Part shown: positions 32,408-39,964 of the stretch, one piece after another
Position numbering within the stretch: the stretch's first letter is position 1
How the letters are laid out: each line of letters starts with the position of its first letter
NCBI GenBank assembly: GCA_024644465.1
Contig: JAHEKY010000016.1
Span: 1-43,240, forward strand
Reading direction: 5' to 3'
Length of the DNA stretch: 43,240 bases
DNA from: Ilumatobacteraceae bacterium
GTDB lineage: Bacteria > Actinomycetota > Acidimicrobiia > Acidimicrobiales > Ilumatobacteraceae
Made by a program: the position numbers and the translations under genes
The notes under the pieces: model-generated
The model's input: only the letters and a program-made list of their open reading frames with translations
Told to the model about the DNA's origin: nothing
The model's database searches: none

Positions 32408-34587
32408 CCGAGCCGGCCGCTCCCGGCGGTGGCCAGGCGGCGACGGAGCCGTCGATTCCGGTCGACGATCTGGCGCGGCTGGTCGACTCGAGCCCGATGG
32501 GCTATGTCACGAGCGGCCCGGACGGCCGCATCGACCACGTCAACACCACGTTCGTCCGGTGGCTCGGGTTCGAGCGGTCGGAGCTCGTCGGGAAGCGGTC
32601 GTTCCAACAGCTCCTCGCCCCCGGAGGCCGGATCTACTACGACACGCATCTCCGGCCGATGCTCGATCTGCAGGACGAGGTCCGCGAGATCGCCGTCGAG
32701 CTGGTGCGCGCCGACGGTGAGCGGCTTCCGGTGCTGATCAACGTCGCGCGTCGCGTTCGCCCGAGCACGGGTGACACCGTCGTCGAGACGGTGGTCTTCG
32801 ACGCGACCGAGCGCCGCAGGTACGAACAGGAGCTGCTCCTGGAGCGGCGATTGGCCGAGCTGTCCCAGGCCCGGCTGCAGTTCCTCTACGACGTCGTCGC
32901 GGGCCTCGCGTCCGCGACCACGGTCGAGGAGGTGGTCGACGTCATCCGGACGAAGGGCGCGACGTCGGTGACCGGGGCCGCGTGTTCGGTGTGGCTGTTC
33001 GAGCCGGGCGAGCGGGCGGCCGTTCTCGCCACGGTCGGCGAGCACGCCGAAGAGCCCCTCCGGCTCGAGTTTCCCGAGGGTGGTGCGGCCCTCGACCGGT
33101 TGCATGCCGGCGAGCTGGTCGTGATCGCCGACTGTGAGCAGACCGGCGACGAGTACCCGTTGCTCAGCGGCTGGCTGACCGCAGTCGGCCGGCGCTCCGC
33201 CGTGATCGCGCCGCTGCTCGACGGCCACGAGCTCACCGGGGTCATCTCGTACGGGTTCGACGAGCTGCACGACTTCGACGAGCAGGAGCTGCGCGTCGTG
33301 CGGTCGTTCGCCGCGCAGGCCGAGCTCGCGCTCAGCCGCACCGAAGCGCTCGACGCGGAACGCAAGAGCCGGGCCCGACTCTCCAACCTGCAACGTTTCA
33401 CGGCCCGGCTCGCCGGGGCCGTCACCCTGGACGACGTCATCGACTCGATCGTCGAGAGCGCCACGACGCTGCTCGGCGCCGTCGGTGTGCGGGTGGCACT
33501 GCTCGACGACACGAAGACGAAGGTGATCTTCGCTCGCGGCGGTGGCCTCGGTGGCGAGGAGACCGAGGCGGTCGGCATCGAGGAGTCGACGATCGCCGGC
33601 GAGGTGATCCGCACGGGCAAGGTCATCGCGCGTGAGTCCCGGTCGGCCCTGACGGCGTCGTTTCCCGCCAGCCCGGTGCTCGACGAGCCGAACTTCGGGC
33701 GCGTGATCGCGGCACCGCTGCTCGACGATGGCGGTCCACTCGGCGCGTGGGTGCTCGTCTTCGCCGACGAGGGTTCGCCGGACGACGACGACACGAAGCT
33801 CGTTCAGCTGTTCGTCGACCAGGCCGCGCAGGCGATCCGGCGCGGCCGCCTGTTCGACCTCGAACACCGTGTGGCGATGACGTTGCAGCAGAGCTTGCTC
33901 GCTGACGTGCCTGACGTCGCAGGGTGGCACGTCGAAACGGCGTACGCGCCGGGCAGTGACCACCTCGTCGTCGGTGGGGACCTCTTCGACGTCACCCAGT
34001 TCGACGACGGCCGGCTCGTCGTCGTCGTCGCCGACATCGTCGGCCACGGGCTCGGCGCCGCCGCTGCGATGGGTCAGCTGCGCAGCGCGGCGAAGGCCTT
34101 GGCGCTCGTCCTGTCGACGCCGGCGGCGCTGCTGCGGGGGCTCGACGAGTTCGCGAGTTCGACGCCCGGGGTCATGTACTCGTCGGTGTGTTGCGTGATG
34201 CTGGATGCCAGCGGTGCCGGTCGATACGGATGCGCGGGCCATCCGCACCCCATCCTGCGGCGTGCCGACGGCACGACCGAGGTCCTCGAAGGCGGCCGCT
34301 CGCCGCTGCTCGGAGTCGCCGGGGACGTGCGGGCGGACGCGCAGATCGCGATCGAGCCGGGGGACACGCTCGCCGTCTTCACCGACGGGCTCGTCGAGCG
34401 GCGTGACGGCCCGGTCGACGACCAGATCGATCGCCTGCGCACGCTCGTTGCGTACACCGACTTCGCGCAACCGAACGGGCACGCCGGCCGGTTGCTCACG
34501 TCGATGCTCGACGGTGCCGAGCCCGCCGACGACATCGTCGTCGTGTGCGTCACCCGCACCGGCGACGACGCGTCCGGCACCGCCTGA
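32404..34587 (+). CDS. rsbP: RsbP-like PP2C phosphatase with PAS and two GAF domains
   Basis: A 727-residue regulator. Residues ~20-135 are a PAS domain (MGYVTSGPDGRIDHVNTTF), ~150-315 and ~325-482 two GAF domains, and ~485-720 a SpoIIE/PP2C phosphatase. Metal-binding aspartates lie in GGDLFD (D526), ADIVGHG (D544), TDGLVE (D661) and PADDIV (709-710). B. subtilis RsbP has PAS plus PP2C; the two GAF domains are additional. It would dephosphorylate an RsbV-type anti-anti-sigma factor when its sensors are occupied. The start overlaps the rsbQ stop (GTGA), so subunit stoichiometry is likely coupled. The partner substrate is not encoded nearby. Confidence 0.9.
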   Translation: MTEPAAPGGGQAATEPSIPVDDLARLVDSSPMGYVTSGPDGRIDHVNTTFVRWLGFERSELVGKRSFQQLLAPGGRIYYDTHLRPMLDLQDEVREIAVELVRADGERLPVLINVARRVRPSTGDTVVETVVFDATERRRYEQELLLERRLAELSQARLQFLYDVVAGLASATTVEEVVDVIRTKGATSVTGAACSVWLFEPGERAAVLATVGEHAEEPLRLEFPEGGAALDRLHAGELVVIADCEQTGDEYPLLSGWLTAVGRRSAVIAPLLDGHELTGVISYGFDELHDFDEQELRVVRSFAAQAELALSRTEALDAERKSRARLSNLQRFTARLAGAVTLDDVIDSIVESATTLLGAVGVRVALLDDTKTKVIFARGGGLGGEETEAVGIEESTIAGEVIRTGKVIARESRSALTASFPASPVLDEPNFGRVIAAPLLDDGGPLGAWVLVFADEGSPDDDDTKLVQLFVDQAAQAIRRGRLFDLEHRVAMTLQQSLLADVPDVAGWHVETAYAPGSDHLVVGGDLFDVTQFDDGRLVVVVADIVGHGLGAAAAMGQLRSAAKALALVLSTPAALLRGLDEFASSTPGVMYSSVCCVMLDASGAGRYGCAGHPHPILRRADGTTEVLEGGRSPLLGVAGDVRADAQIAIEPGDTLAVFTDGLVERRDGPVDDQIDRLRTLVAYTDFAQPNGHAGRLLTSMLDGAEPADDIVVVCVTRTGDDASGTA

Positions 34588-34705
34588 CGAGCGTCGTCGG
34601 CGTGCCGGGCACGGCTCGCCGCGGTCGTCGCCGGCGCGTCAGCGGGGAGTCAGGTTCGGCTGCAAGACTCGCCCCGGAGGTCGCGGTGCGGCGCGTGAAC
34701 AGCCC

Positions 34706-34734
34706 GACAAAGTTGTGTCAGACACAACTTTGTC
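34706..34734. repeat. REP-like palindrome, copy 2 (perfect 14-bp arms)
   Basis: GACAAAGTTGTGTC, a single A, then GACACAACTTTGTC: a perfect inverted repeat between the convergent ends of rsbP (34587) and the PepSY-like gene (34740). The GTGTC-A-GACAC core parallels the GGTGCC-A-GGCACC core of copy 1. It may also end transcription from both sides. Confidence 0.8.
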
Positions 34735-34739
34735 TGGGT

Positions 34740-35060
34740 TCAGTCGTTGTCGTTCTTGTCCGGCGTGTCGGGGTTCGCACTGACGACGTTGAACTGCTCG
34801 TCGAGCTGGACGTCGACCTCGCGACCGTCGTCGAGGCGCACTTCGACCTCGTAGTAGCTGTCCTCGTCGCCCACTTCCGTCTCGGTGACGCGCCCTTCGC
34901 CGAGATGTTCGAGCGCAACGGCGCTCGCCCTGGTCAGCGCGTCGCCGGTGATCGGCGTCTCGTTGTCGTCGCCCCCGGTGGAGGCGGTGACGGCGCCGCC
35001 GATCGCGAGGGCGGCGCCGACGACGACGATGCCCCCGATGGCCAATGCCTTGCTGTTCAT
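34740..35060 (-). CDS. PepSY-like small exported or membrane-anchored protein
   Basis: A 106-residue protein with one N-terminal hydrophobic segment (AIGGIVVVGAALAIGGAV) acting as signal or anchor. A PepSY-like unit follows: TRASAVALEHLGEGRVTETEV, then YYEVEVRLDDGREVDVQLDEQFNV. PepSY domains often inhibit peptidases or bind cell-wall components. The tail is acidic (PDTPDKNDND). An AAGGAG Shine-Dalgarno 6 nt before the ATG at 35060 fixes the start. Confidence 0.82.
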   Translation of the reverse strand: MNSKALAIGGIVVVGAALAIGGAVTASTGGDDNETPITGDALTRASAVALEHLGEGRVTETEVGDEDSYYEVEVRLDDGREVDVQLDEQFNVVSANPDTPDKNDND

Positions 35061-35147
35061 GTACGGCTCCTTCTGCGTGTCTGCCGTCCGGGCCATCCCG
35101 GACATCGTCAGCATGCGCAGGTCGACCTGACCGCAGCCTGACCGTCA

Positions 35148-35172
35148 CATCTGGTGCGCCTGGCACCAGATG
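35148..35172. repeat. REP-like palindrome, copy 3
   Basis: Perfect 10-bp arms CATCTGGTGC / GCACCAGATG with loop GCCTG, 6 bp beyond the acyl-CoA dehydrogenase stop. It shares the CATCTGGTGC arm and the following (A)ACAC with copy 1 at 30596-30630. Confidence 0.8.
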
Positions 35173-35178
35173 CAACAC

Positions 35179-36393
35179 TCAACCGGTTTGGGTGCCGACC
35201 TTGAGGTCCTTGAAGGGCACGCCCTTGTCGACCGACGGCTCACGGGGCAGGCCGAGCACCCGATCGCCGATGATGTTGCGCTGGATCTCGTCGGTGCCGC
35301 CCGCGATGCTCGAACTGAAGCTGTTGAGCACGATCCGCTGGCGCTCGCCGCCCGCCACGTCGTGGGGGTCCCACGCGACGGAGTCGGGCCCGGCGATCTC
35401 GAGCGCGACCTCGCGCATCTTCCACGCGATGTTCGACCCGAACAACTTGCCGAGCGAGCCGCCGGGCCCGGGCGTCTTGCCCGCCTGCTGTTCGGCGCGA
35501 TTGCGTTGGGCGACCATCGCCTTGGTGGTCTCCATCGAGTAGATCTGCATCAGCTGGTCGCGCACGACGGGATCGTCGATCTTTCCGTTCTCGCGGGCGG
35601 CCTTCGCGAGGAGCTTGAACGTCGGCTGGTTGATCTGGCCGGATCCGGCGCCACCGATCGCGACGCGCTCGTACATCAACATCGCCGTCGCGAGCTTCCA
35701 GCCCGCGTTGTACTCGCCGAGCAGATGATCCTTCGGAATCCGCACGTCGGAGAAGAACACCTCGTTGAAGTGGCGGCCGCCGTCGATCTGATGGATCGGG
35801 CGGATCTCGACGCCTGGCGCGCGCATGTCGAGGATGAACATCGACAGCCCGGCGTGCTTGACCAGCTCCGGGTCGGTCCGGGCGACGACGATGCCGTAGT
35901 CGGACTTGTGGGCGAGCGTCGTCCACACCTTCTGCCCGTTGAGGATCCACTCGTCGCCGTCGAGCTCGGCGCGGCTCTGGAGGCTGGCGACATCGGACCC
36001 GGCGCCCGGTTCGGAGAACATCTGGCACCACATCGTCGTGCCGGAGATGATGTCGGCCATGTAGCGGCGCTTCTGCTCGGCGGTGCCGTACTCGTTGAGC
36101 ATCGGCAGGCACATGCCGTGGCTGATGATGTACTCGCTGTCCATCATCCGGTACTTGCCCTTGACTTCGCGCCAGATCTTCTCGTGCGCCATCGTCAGGC
36201 CACCCCCGCCGAACTCCGCGGGGTAGGGGACGCCGGCGAGACCCGCTTCGGCGGCCGCGGCGAGGAACGCCTGTTGCTCCTCGGAGTCGGGCAGACCCTC
36301 ACCGTGGGCCTGCCCGTGCGCGTCCATGAAGTCGACGCACCGCTGACGGAACTCGGCCGTGTCCTGCTCGCTGATCGTGTCGGTGTCGCTCAT
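35179..36393 (-). CDS. Acyl-CoA dehydrogenase
   Basis: A 404-residue FAD-dependent acyl-CoA dehydrogenase. The mid-domain MWCQMFSEPGAGSDVASLQ and GQKVWTTLAHKSDYGIVVART blocks bind FAD. The C-terminal domain carries the SIAGGTDEIQRNIIGDRVLGLPRE signature. It would form a 2,3-double bond in an acyl-CoA and pass electrons to ETF. The ATG at 36393 has AGGAG 6 nt upstream. It is divergent from a MarR regulator, with an operator-like palindrome between them, and the thiolase gene lies beyond, so the three may form a fatty-acid or steroid side-chain catabolic locus. Chain-length specificity is unknown. Confidence 0.92.
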   Translation of the reverse strand: MSDTDTISEQDTAEFRQRCVDFMDAHGQAHGEGLPDSEEQQAFLAAAAEAGLAGVPYPAEFGGGGLTMAHEKIWREVKGKYRMMDSEYIISHGMCLPMLNEYGTAEQKRRYMADIISGTTMWCQMFSEPGAGSDVASLQSRAELDGDEWILNGQKVWTTLAHKSDYGIVVARTDPELVKHAGLSMFILDMRAPGVEIRPIHQIDGGRHFNEVFFSDVRIPKDHLLGEYNAGWKLATAMLMYERVAIGGAGSGQINQPTFKLLAKAARENGKIDDPVVRDQLMQIYSMETTKAMVAQRNRAEQQAGKTPGPGGSLGKLFGSNIAWKMREVALEIAGPDSVAWDPHDVAGGERQRIVLNSFSSSIAGGTDEIQRNIIGDRVLGLPREPSVDKGVPFKDLKVGTQTG

Positions 36394-36489
36394 GTGTGCT
36401 CCTGATGTCGGGCGGCAGGTCCGGTCGTCGTCGGACGAGTGTCCGAGCCGCGCGTCGAATGCCGCCGGTTGGCGCGGCTTGCAGTTGAT

Positions 36490-36505
36490 TGTATGTTGCC
36501 GTACA
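36490..36505. promoter_or_regulatory. Operator-like palindrome between acyl-CoA dehydrogenase and marR
   Basis: TGTATG-TTGC-CGTACA, half-sites matching at five of six positions. It overlaps the promoter region of both divergent genes and lies 23 bp before the MarR start codon. It is a good candidate binding site for that regulator. Confidence 0.5.
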
Positions 36506-36527
36506 GTATGTGTCCAGACGGAGTGAC

Positions 36528-36992
36528 ATGAGCAGCCTGACCAACAACGAACTCGACGCCCCACCGTGGCTGCGCGTCGAGTCGACGCTGATGGCGACGG
36601 CGCGGCTGGTGCGCGAGGCGTTCGACACGCGGCTCGCCCCACTCGAACTCAACCTCACCCAGGCCAGCCTGCTCGGTTACGTGGCCGAGTTCGGCGCGAC
36701 GACGCAGACCCGCCTCGCCGACCACCTCGGCATCGGCCGCGCCTCGATCGGCAGCGTCATCGACCGGTTGTCCGACCGCGGCCTCGTCGAACGACAGCCG
36801 GACCCGCACGACCGTCGGGTGTGGCGCGTCGAGATCACCGCAGCCGGCCGCGCGCTCGCCGGCGAGGTCGCCGACGTCGACGAGGTGCTGCGCGCGGAAC
36901 TCCGCCACGGCATCGGTCGCGAAGAGCGTCAAGCCCTCTCGTGGGTCCTGACCCGCCTCCAACAGAATCTGCAATCCGCCATCCGGTCGTAG
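36528..36992 (+). CDS. MarR-family transcriptional regulator
   Basis: A 154-residue winged-helix regulator: a dimerisation helix (VESTLMATARLVREAFDTRL), HTH (TQTRLADHLGIGRASIGSVIDRL) and a wing with the DRRVWRVEIT element typical of MarR (DxRxxxLxLT-like). GGAG lies 4 nt before the ATG at 36528. It probably represses or senses substrates of the divergent acyl-CoA dehydrogenase and the downstream thiolase. The thiolase gene follows 79 bp later on the same strand. The effector ligand is not known, though an acyl-CoA or aromatic acid is common in such loci. Confidence 0.88.
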   Translation: MSSLTNNELDAPPWLRVESTLMATARLVREAFDTRLAPLELNLTQASLLGYVAEFGATTQTRLADHLGIGRASIGSVIDRLSDRGLVERQPDPHDRRVWRVEITAAGRALAGEVADVDEVLRAELRHGIGREERQALSWVLTRLQQNLQSAIRS

Positions 36993-37071
36993 TGGTGGCT
37001 GACACCACTCCGACTCCCAACACTCGAACCTCCGACCATCAAACCCCAACCCGCAGAACAGGGAGAACCAC

Positions 37072-38238
37072 ATGACCGAAGCAGTGATCGTCGACGCCGT
37101 CCGCACGCCGGGTGGCAAGCGCAACGGGCAGCTGAAGGACTGGCAGGCCGCCGCGCTCGCCGCCGAAACGCTCAAGGCGCTCGCCGAGCGCAACAACCTC
37201 GACCCGATGGACGTCGACGACGTCATCATGGGCTGCGTCATGCAGGTGGGCGAGCAGTCGCTGAACATCGGGCGCAACGCGGTGCTGACCGCCGGCTGGC
37301 CCGAAGAGGTGCCGTCGACGACCGTCGATCGCCAGTGCGGCTCTTCGCAGCAGTCGATGCACTTCGCCGCGCAGGGCGTGATGGCCGGCGCGTACGACGT
37401 CGTGATTGCCGCGGGCGTCGAGGTCATGACGCGCACGCCGATGGGCGCTTCGATCGTCCAGGGGATGGGTTTCCCGTTCCCGCAGGAGATGCAGGACCGC
37501 TACGCCGAGACCGGTCTGCCCCCGCAGGGCATCGGTGCCGACATGATCGCCGACGAATACGGCATCACCCGCGAGGACCTCGACGAGTTCGGTGCGATGA
37601 GCCAGCAGCGCGCCGCGCAGGCCCGCGACGAGGGCCGCTTCGACAACGAGATCATCCCGATCGAAGTCGACCTCGACGGCGAGAAGGTGCTCGTCAAGGC
37701 CGACGAGGGCATCCGTGACGGCACGACCGCCGAGGGTCTCGCCAAGCTCAAGCCGGCGTTCAAGGAGGACGGCAAGATCACCGCCGGCAACTCCTCGCAG
37801 ATCTCCGACGGTGCGTCCGCCGTGCTGATCATGAGCAAGGAGAAGGCCGAGCAGCTCGGGATGAAGCCCCGTGCGCGCTTCCACGCGTTCGCTCTTGCGG
37901 GAACCGACCCGGTCACGATGCTCAAGGGCCCGATCCCCGCGACGAAGAAGATCCTCGAGAAGACCGGCCTGACGATCGACGACATCGACGTGTTCGAGGT
38001 CAACGAGGCGTTCGCCTCCGTCGTGCTCGCCTGGCAGCAGGAGACCGGCGCGGACATGAGCAAGGTCAACGTCAACGGCGGGGCGATCGCGCTCGGCCAC
38101 CCGCTCGGCAGCTCGGGCACGAAGCTGATGGCGACGCTGCTCAACGAGCTGGAGCGCACCGGTGGCCGCTACGGCCTCCAGGTGATGTGTGAAGGCGGCG
38201 GCATGGCCAACGCGACCATCATCGAACGCCTCGACTGA
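37072..38238 (+). CDS. Acetyl-CoA C-acyltransferase (thiolase)
   Basis: A 388-residue thiolase. The acylated Cys89 (RQCGSSQQS), the NEAF motif, catalytic His343 (ALGHPLGSSG) and Cys373 (CEGGGMANA) are present, as needed for full activity. It would cleave a 3-ketoacyl-CoA to acetyl-CoA and a shortened acyl-CoA, or catalyse the reverse condensation. A GGGAGAA Shine-Dalgarno precedes the ATG. Context (MarR, acyl-CoA dehydrogenase) points to beta-oxidation. Whether it is degradative or biosynthetic cannot be decided from sequence. A small CGTTGGC/GCCAACG hairpin lies about 40 bp after the stop. Confidence 0.92.
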   Translation: MTEAVIVDAVRTPGGKRNGQLKDWQAAALAAETLKALAERNNLDPMDVDDVIMGCVMQVGEQSLNIGRNAVLTAGWPEEVPSTTVDRQCGSSQQSMHFAAQGVMAGAYDVVIAAGVEVMTRTPMGASIVQGMGFPFPQEMQDRYAETGLPPQGIGADMIADEYGITREDLDEFGAMSQQRAAQARDEGRFDNEIIPIEVDLDGEKVLVKADEGIRDGTTAEGLAKLKPAFKEDGKITAGNSSQISDGASAVLIMSKEKAEQLGMKPRARFHAFALAGTDPVTMLKGPIPATKKILEKTGLTIDDIDVFEVNEAFASVVLAWQQETGADMSKVNVNGGAIALGHPLGSSGTKLMATLLNELERTGGRYGLQVMCEGGGMANATIIERLD

Positions 38239-38279
38239 GTGGCGCCGGATCGCCCGATCGCGACGTTGCGTGAGCTCCT

Positions 38280-38298
38280 CGTTGGCCTGACGCCAACG
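38280..38298. terminator. Short hairpin after the thiolase gene
   Basis: CGTTGGC, loop CTGAC, GCCAACG: a 7-bp perfect stem 41 bp after the thiolase stop. It overlaps the start of the 96-bp repeat array. Weak terminator candidate. Confidence 0.4.
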
Positions 38299-38584
38299 TC
38301 GTCGCCACGCGCCTTGCGCTCGGACGATCCGATCGCCACTCAGCCGGTTGTTCTTGAAGGAGGCGTCGTTGGTTCGTCGTCGGACGGTTCAACGTCGTCG
38401 CCACGCGCCTTGCGCTCGGACGATCCGATCGCCACTCAGCCGGTTGTTCATGAAGGAGGCGTCGTTGGTTCGTCGTCGGACGGGTCGACGTCGTCGCCAC
38501 GCGCGTTGCGCTCGGACGATCCGATCGCCACTCAGCCTGCCGATTCTTCGAAGAAGGGGTCGTTGGTTCCTCGTCGGACGGTTC
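38296..38584. repeat. Three tandem 96-bp repeats in the intergenic gap
   Basis: Unit boundaries at 38296, 38392 and 38488, each beginning acgtcgtcgccacgcg. Copies 1 and 2 are almost identical; copy 3 diverges in its second half. Each unit contains ttgcgctcggacgatccgat, a TCAGCC element and a ggcgtcgttggt element. The surrounding 391-bp gap (38239-38629) holds no convincing gene. A 225-codon plus-strand frame and a minus-strand frame span the array, but both read low-complexity, Arg/Ser-rich peptide with no start signal or homology I can see. Function unknown. Confidence 0.9.
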
Positions 38585-38629
38585 AGCGTCGTCGTCGAGC
38601 GCTGTTCGTGAGACGGAATGCCGGAGCCG

Positions 38630-39751
38630 TCACCGAGCCTTCACCTTCGACGACTCGTCACTCGACACCGACGACACGGCGCCGGCCTGCTGGGCGACGA
38701 CGCTGCCTCCCGGGACGAAGATCGCGTCGAGCGTCGTGTCGTCGAGATCCATCCCTGCAGGCGCGTTCGCGACGAGGTTCAGCACGTGGCTTCCGGCGGC
38801 GACGGCCACGGCACCGTTCGTGGCGCAATGACCGAACTTGCCGGACGGAACGTCCGACTCGCGTTGGGTGTCGGCGAGCGGGCCGGAGGTGCCGGTGTTG
38901 CCCGAACCGAGCGTGAGATAGCACTGGACGAATCCTCCCGAGCTGTTGAAGACCCAGGTGCCACCGACGATCTGGATCAGCCCGGCGCTCGGCGCCTGGA
39001 GCGTGACGCTGGCGATGACGATGGTCGAGCCCGCGGGGTCGGGATCGATGTCGTTCAGCCGCACGCTCTGGGCGACCGGCATCCTCTTGTTGATTTCTGC
39101 GATGACTTGCGCCTTCGTGAACGTCTTGTTCTTCGCGTACACGTCAGCGGAGTCCGCCTTGGTGCCGACGAGGGTGACGAGATCGGCGAGACCGGAACTC
39201 GTGGTGTACCCGACGATGTCGACGACGACGTCCATCGTCTGACCGACGGTTCCGGCCACGTAGGTCAGGTCGATCCGACCAGCGTTCGGGCCGGTGGTCG
39301 GGATGGCCACGGAGATGTGGTTCGGAATGACGTCGCCGGGGCCGAAGTTCAACCCGGCGGTCGAGGGGAGACCGGTGGCCGTACCCGGACGGACCGACAG
39401 GAATCCCGTCGCGGTCGGGTGAACCGCGGTGACGTTCATGATCACGCCCGTCGCCCCGATCGGGACAACCGTCTTGGTCGTCCTCGTGTCGGTCACTTCG
39501 ACGTACGTCTCGATCGGGCCGGTGACCTTCAGCTTGCGCGGGATCTGCGACTGGAACTTTCCGGTCAGGCCCACGTTGAATCTGGTGTCGAGGCCGCGGG
39601 TCGGGTCGACGTTGACCACGGTGGATTCCGCGCTGCCCGGCAATGCGACGATCCGTCCGGGCGCGCTGACGGCGCCGACGACGATTGCGGATCCGATCAG
39701 CGACATCGCGGTGATCGCCGCGGCGCGTCGTCGTCGTTGGTGTTGTCCCAT
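38630..39751 (-). CDS. Secreted protein of the actinobacterial DTR/PG-rich cell-surface type
   Basis: A 373-residue exported protein. The N-terminus MGQHQRRRRAAAI and following hydrophobic stretch form a signal with a basic n-region. The ectodomain begins VVNVDPTRGLDTR and has VTAVHPTATGFLSV, NFGPGDVIPNHISV and VDIVGY, a beta-rich module repeatedly found in secreted proteins of Acidimicrobiia and relatives (recalled, not searched). The second half has no motif I know. A GGAGGGG Shine-Dalgarno precedes the ATG at 39751. Likely a surface or matrix component; role unproven. Confidence 0.75.
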   Translation of the reverse strand: MGQHQRRRRAAAITAMSLIGSAIVVGAVSAPGRIVALPGSAESTVVNVDPTRGLDTRFNVGLTGKFQSQIPRKLKVTGPIETYVEVTDTRTTKTVVPIGATGVIMNVTAVHPTATGFLSVRPGTATGLPSTAGLNFGPGDVIPNHISVAIPTTGPNAGRIDLTYVAGTVGQTMDVVVDIVGYTTSSGLADLVTLVGTKADSADVYAKNKTFTKAQVIAEINKRMPVAQSVRLNDIDPDPAGSTIVIASVTLQAPSAGLIQIVGGTWVFNSSGGFVQCYLTLGSGNTGTSGPLADTQRESDVPSGKFGHCATNGAVAVAAGSHVLNLVANAPAGMDLDDTTLDAIFVPGGSVVAQQAGAVSSVSSDESSKVKAR

Positions 39752-39821
39752 GGGCCCCTCCAGTGTGTGTTCGAGCGACACTAGACAATCCGAGCGAGGA
39801 TGGCCCCAGCGTGCGCGTCGG

Positions 39822-39920
39822 CTAGATGATCTTGCGTTCGTTGGCCCAGGCGGTGATCTGGTGGCGGTTGGGGCCACGATCGCGTGAGGTAGGTGCGCTG
39901 TATTTGCGCAACAACCTCAC
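39822..39920 (-). other. Possible 32-codon remnant or micro-ORF
   Basis: A minus-strand frame from GTG 39920 to TAG 39822 reads RGPNRHQITAWANERKII near its end, looking more like real protein than its surroundings. It has no Shine-Dalgarno. It may be the tail of a decayed gene or a micro-ORF. Confidence 0.25.
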
Positions 39921-39923
39921 GCG
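39881..39923. repeat. Nested inverted repeat (43 bp)
   Basis: Outer arms CGCGTGAGGT (39881-39890) and ACCTCACGCG (39914-39923) are perfect. Inside them, TGCGC (39894-39898) and GCGCA (39906-39910) form a second stem around loop TGTATTT. It could form a cruciform or mRNA hairpin, or be an operator. It sits between the secreted protein gene and kbl. Confidence 0.8.
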
Positions 39924-39952
39924 TTCGGGGTATGCGGGTGGTCGGCGTTCGG

Positions 39953-39958
39953 TACGGT
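39953..39958 (+). promoter_or_regulatory. -10 box of predicted leaderless promoter (TACGGT) for kbl
   Basis: TACGGT lies exactly 6 nt before the ATG at 39965, 29 bp downstream of the nested inverted repeat. Confidence 0.5.
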
Positions 39959-39964
39959 GCGGCC

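Noticed and set aside
38239-38916. Plus-strand reading frame across the 96-bp repeats
   Set aside because: Low-complexity, Arg/Ser-rich product, no Shine-Dalgarno, and it runs antisense into a well-supported secreted-protein gene.
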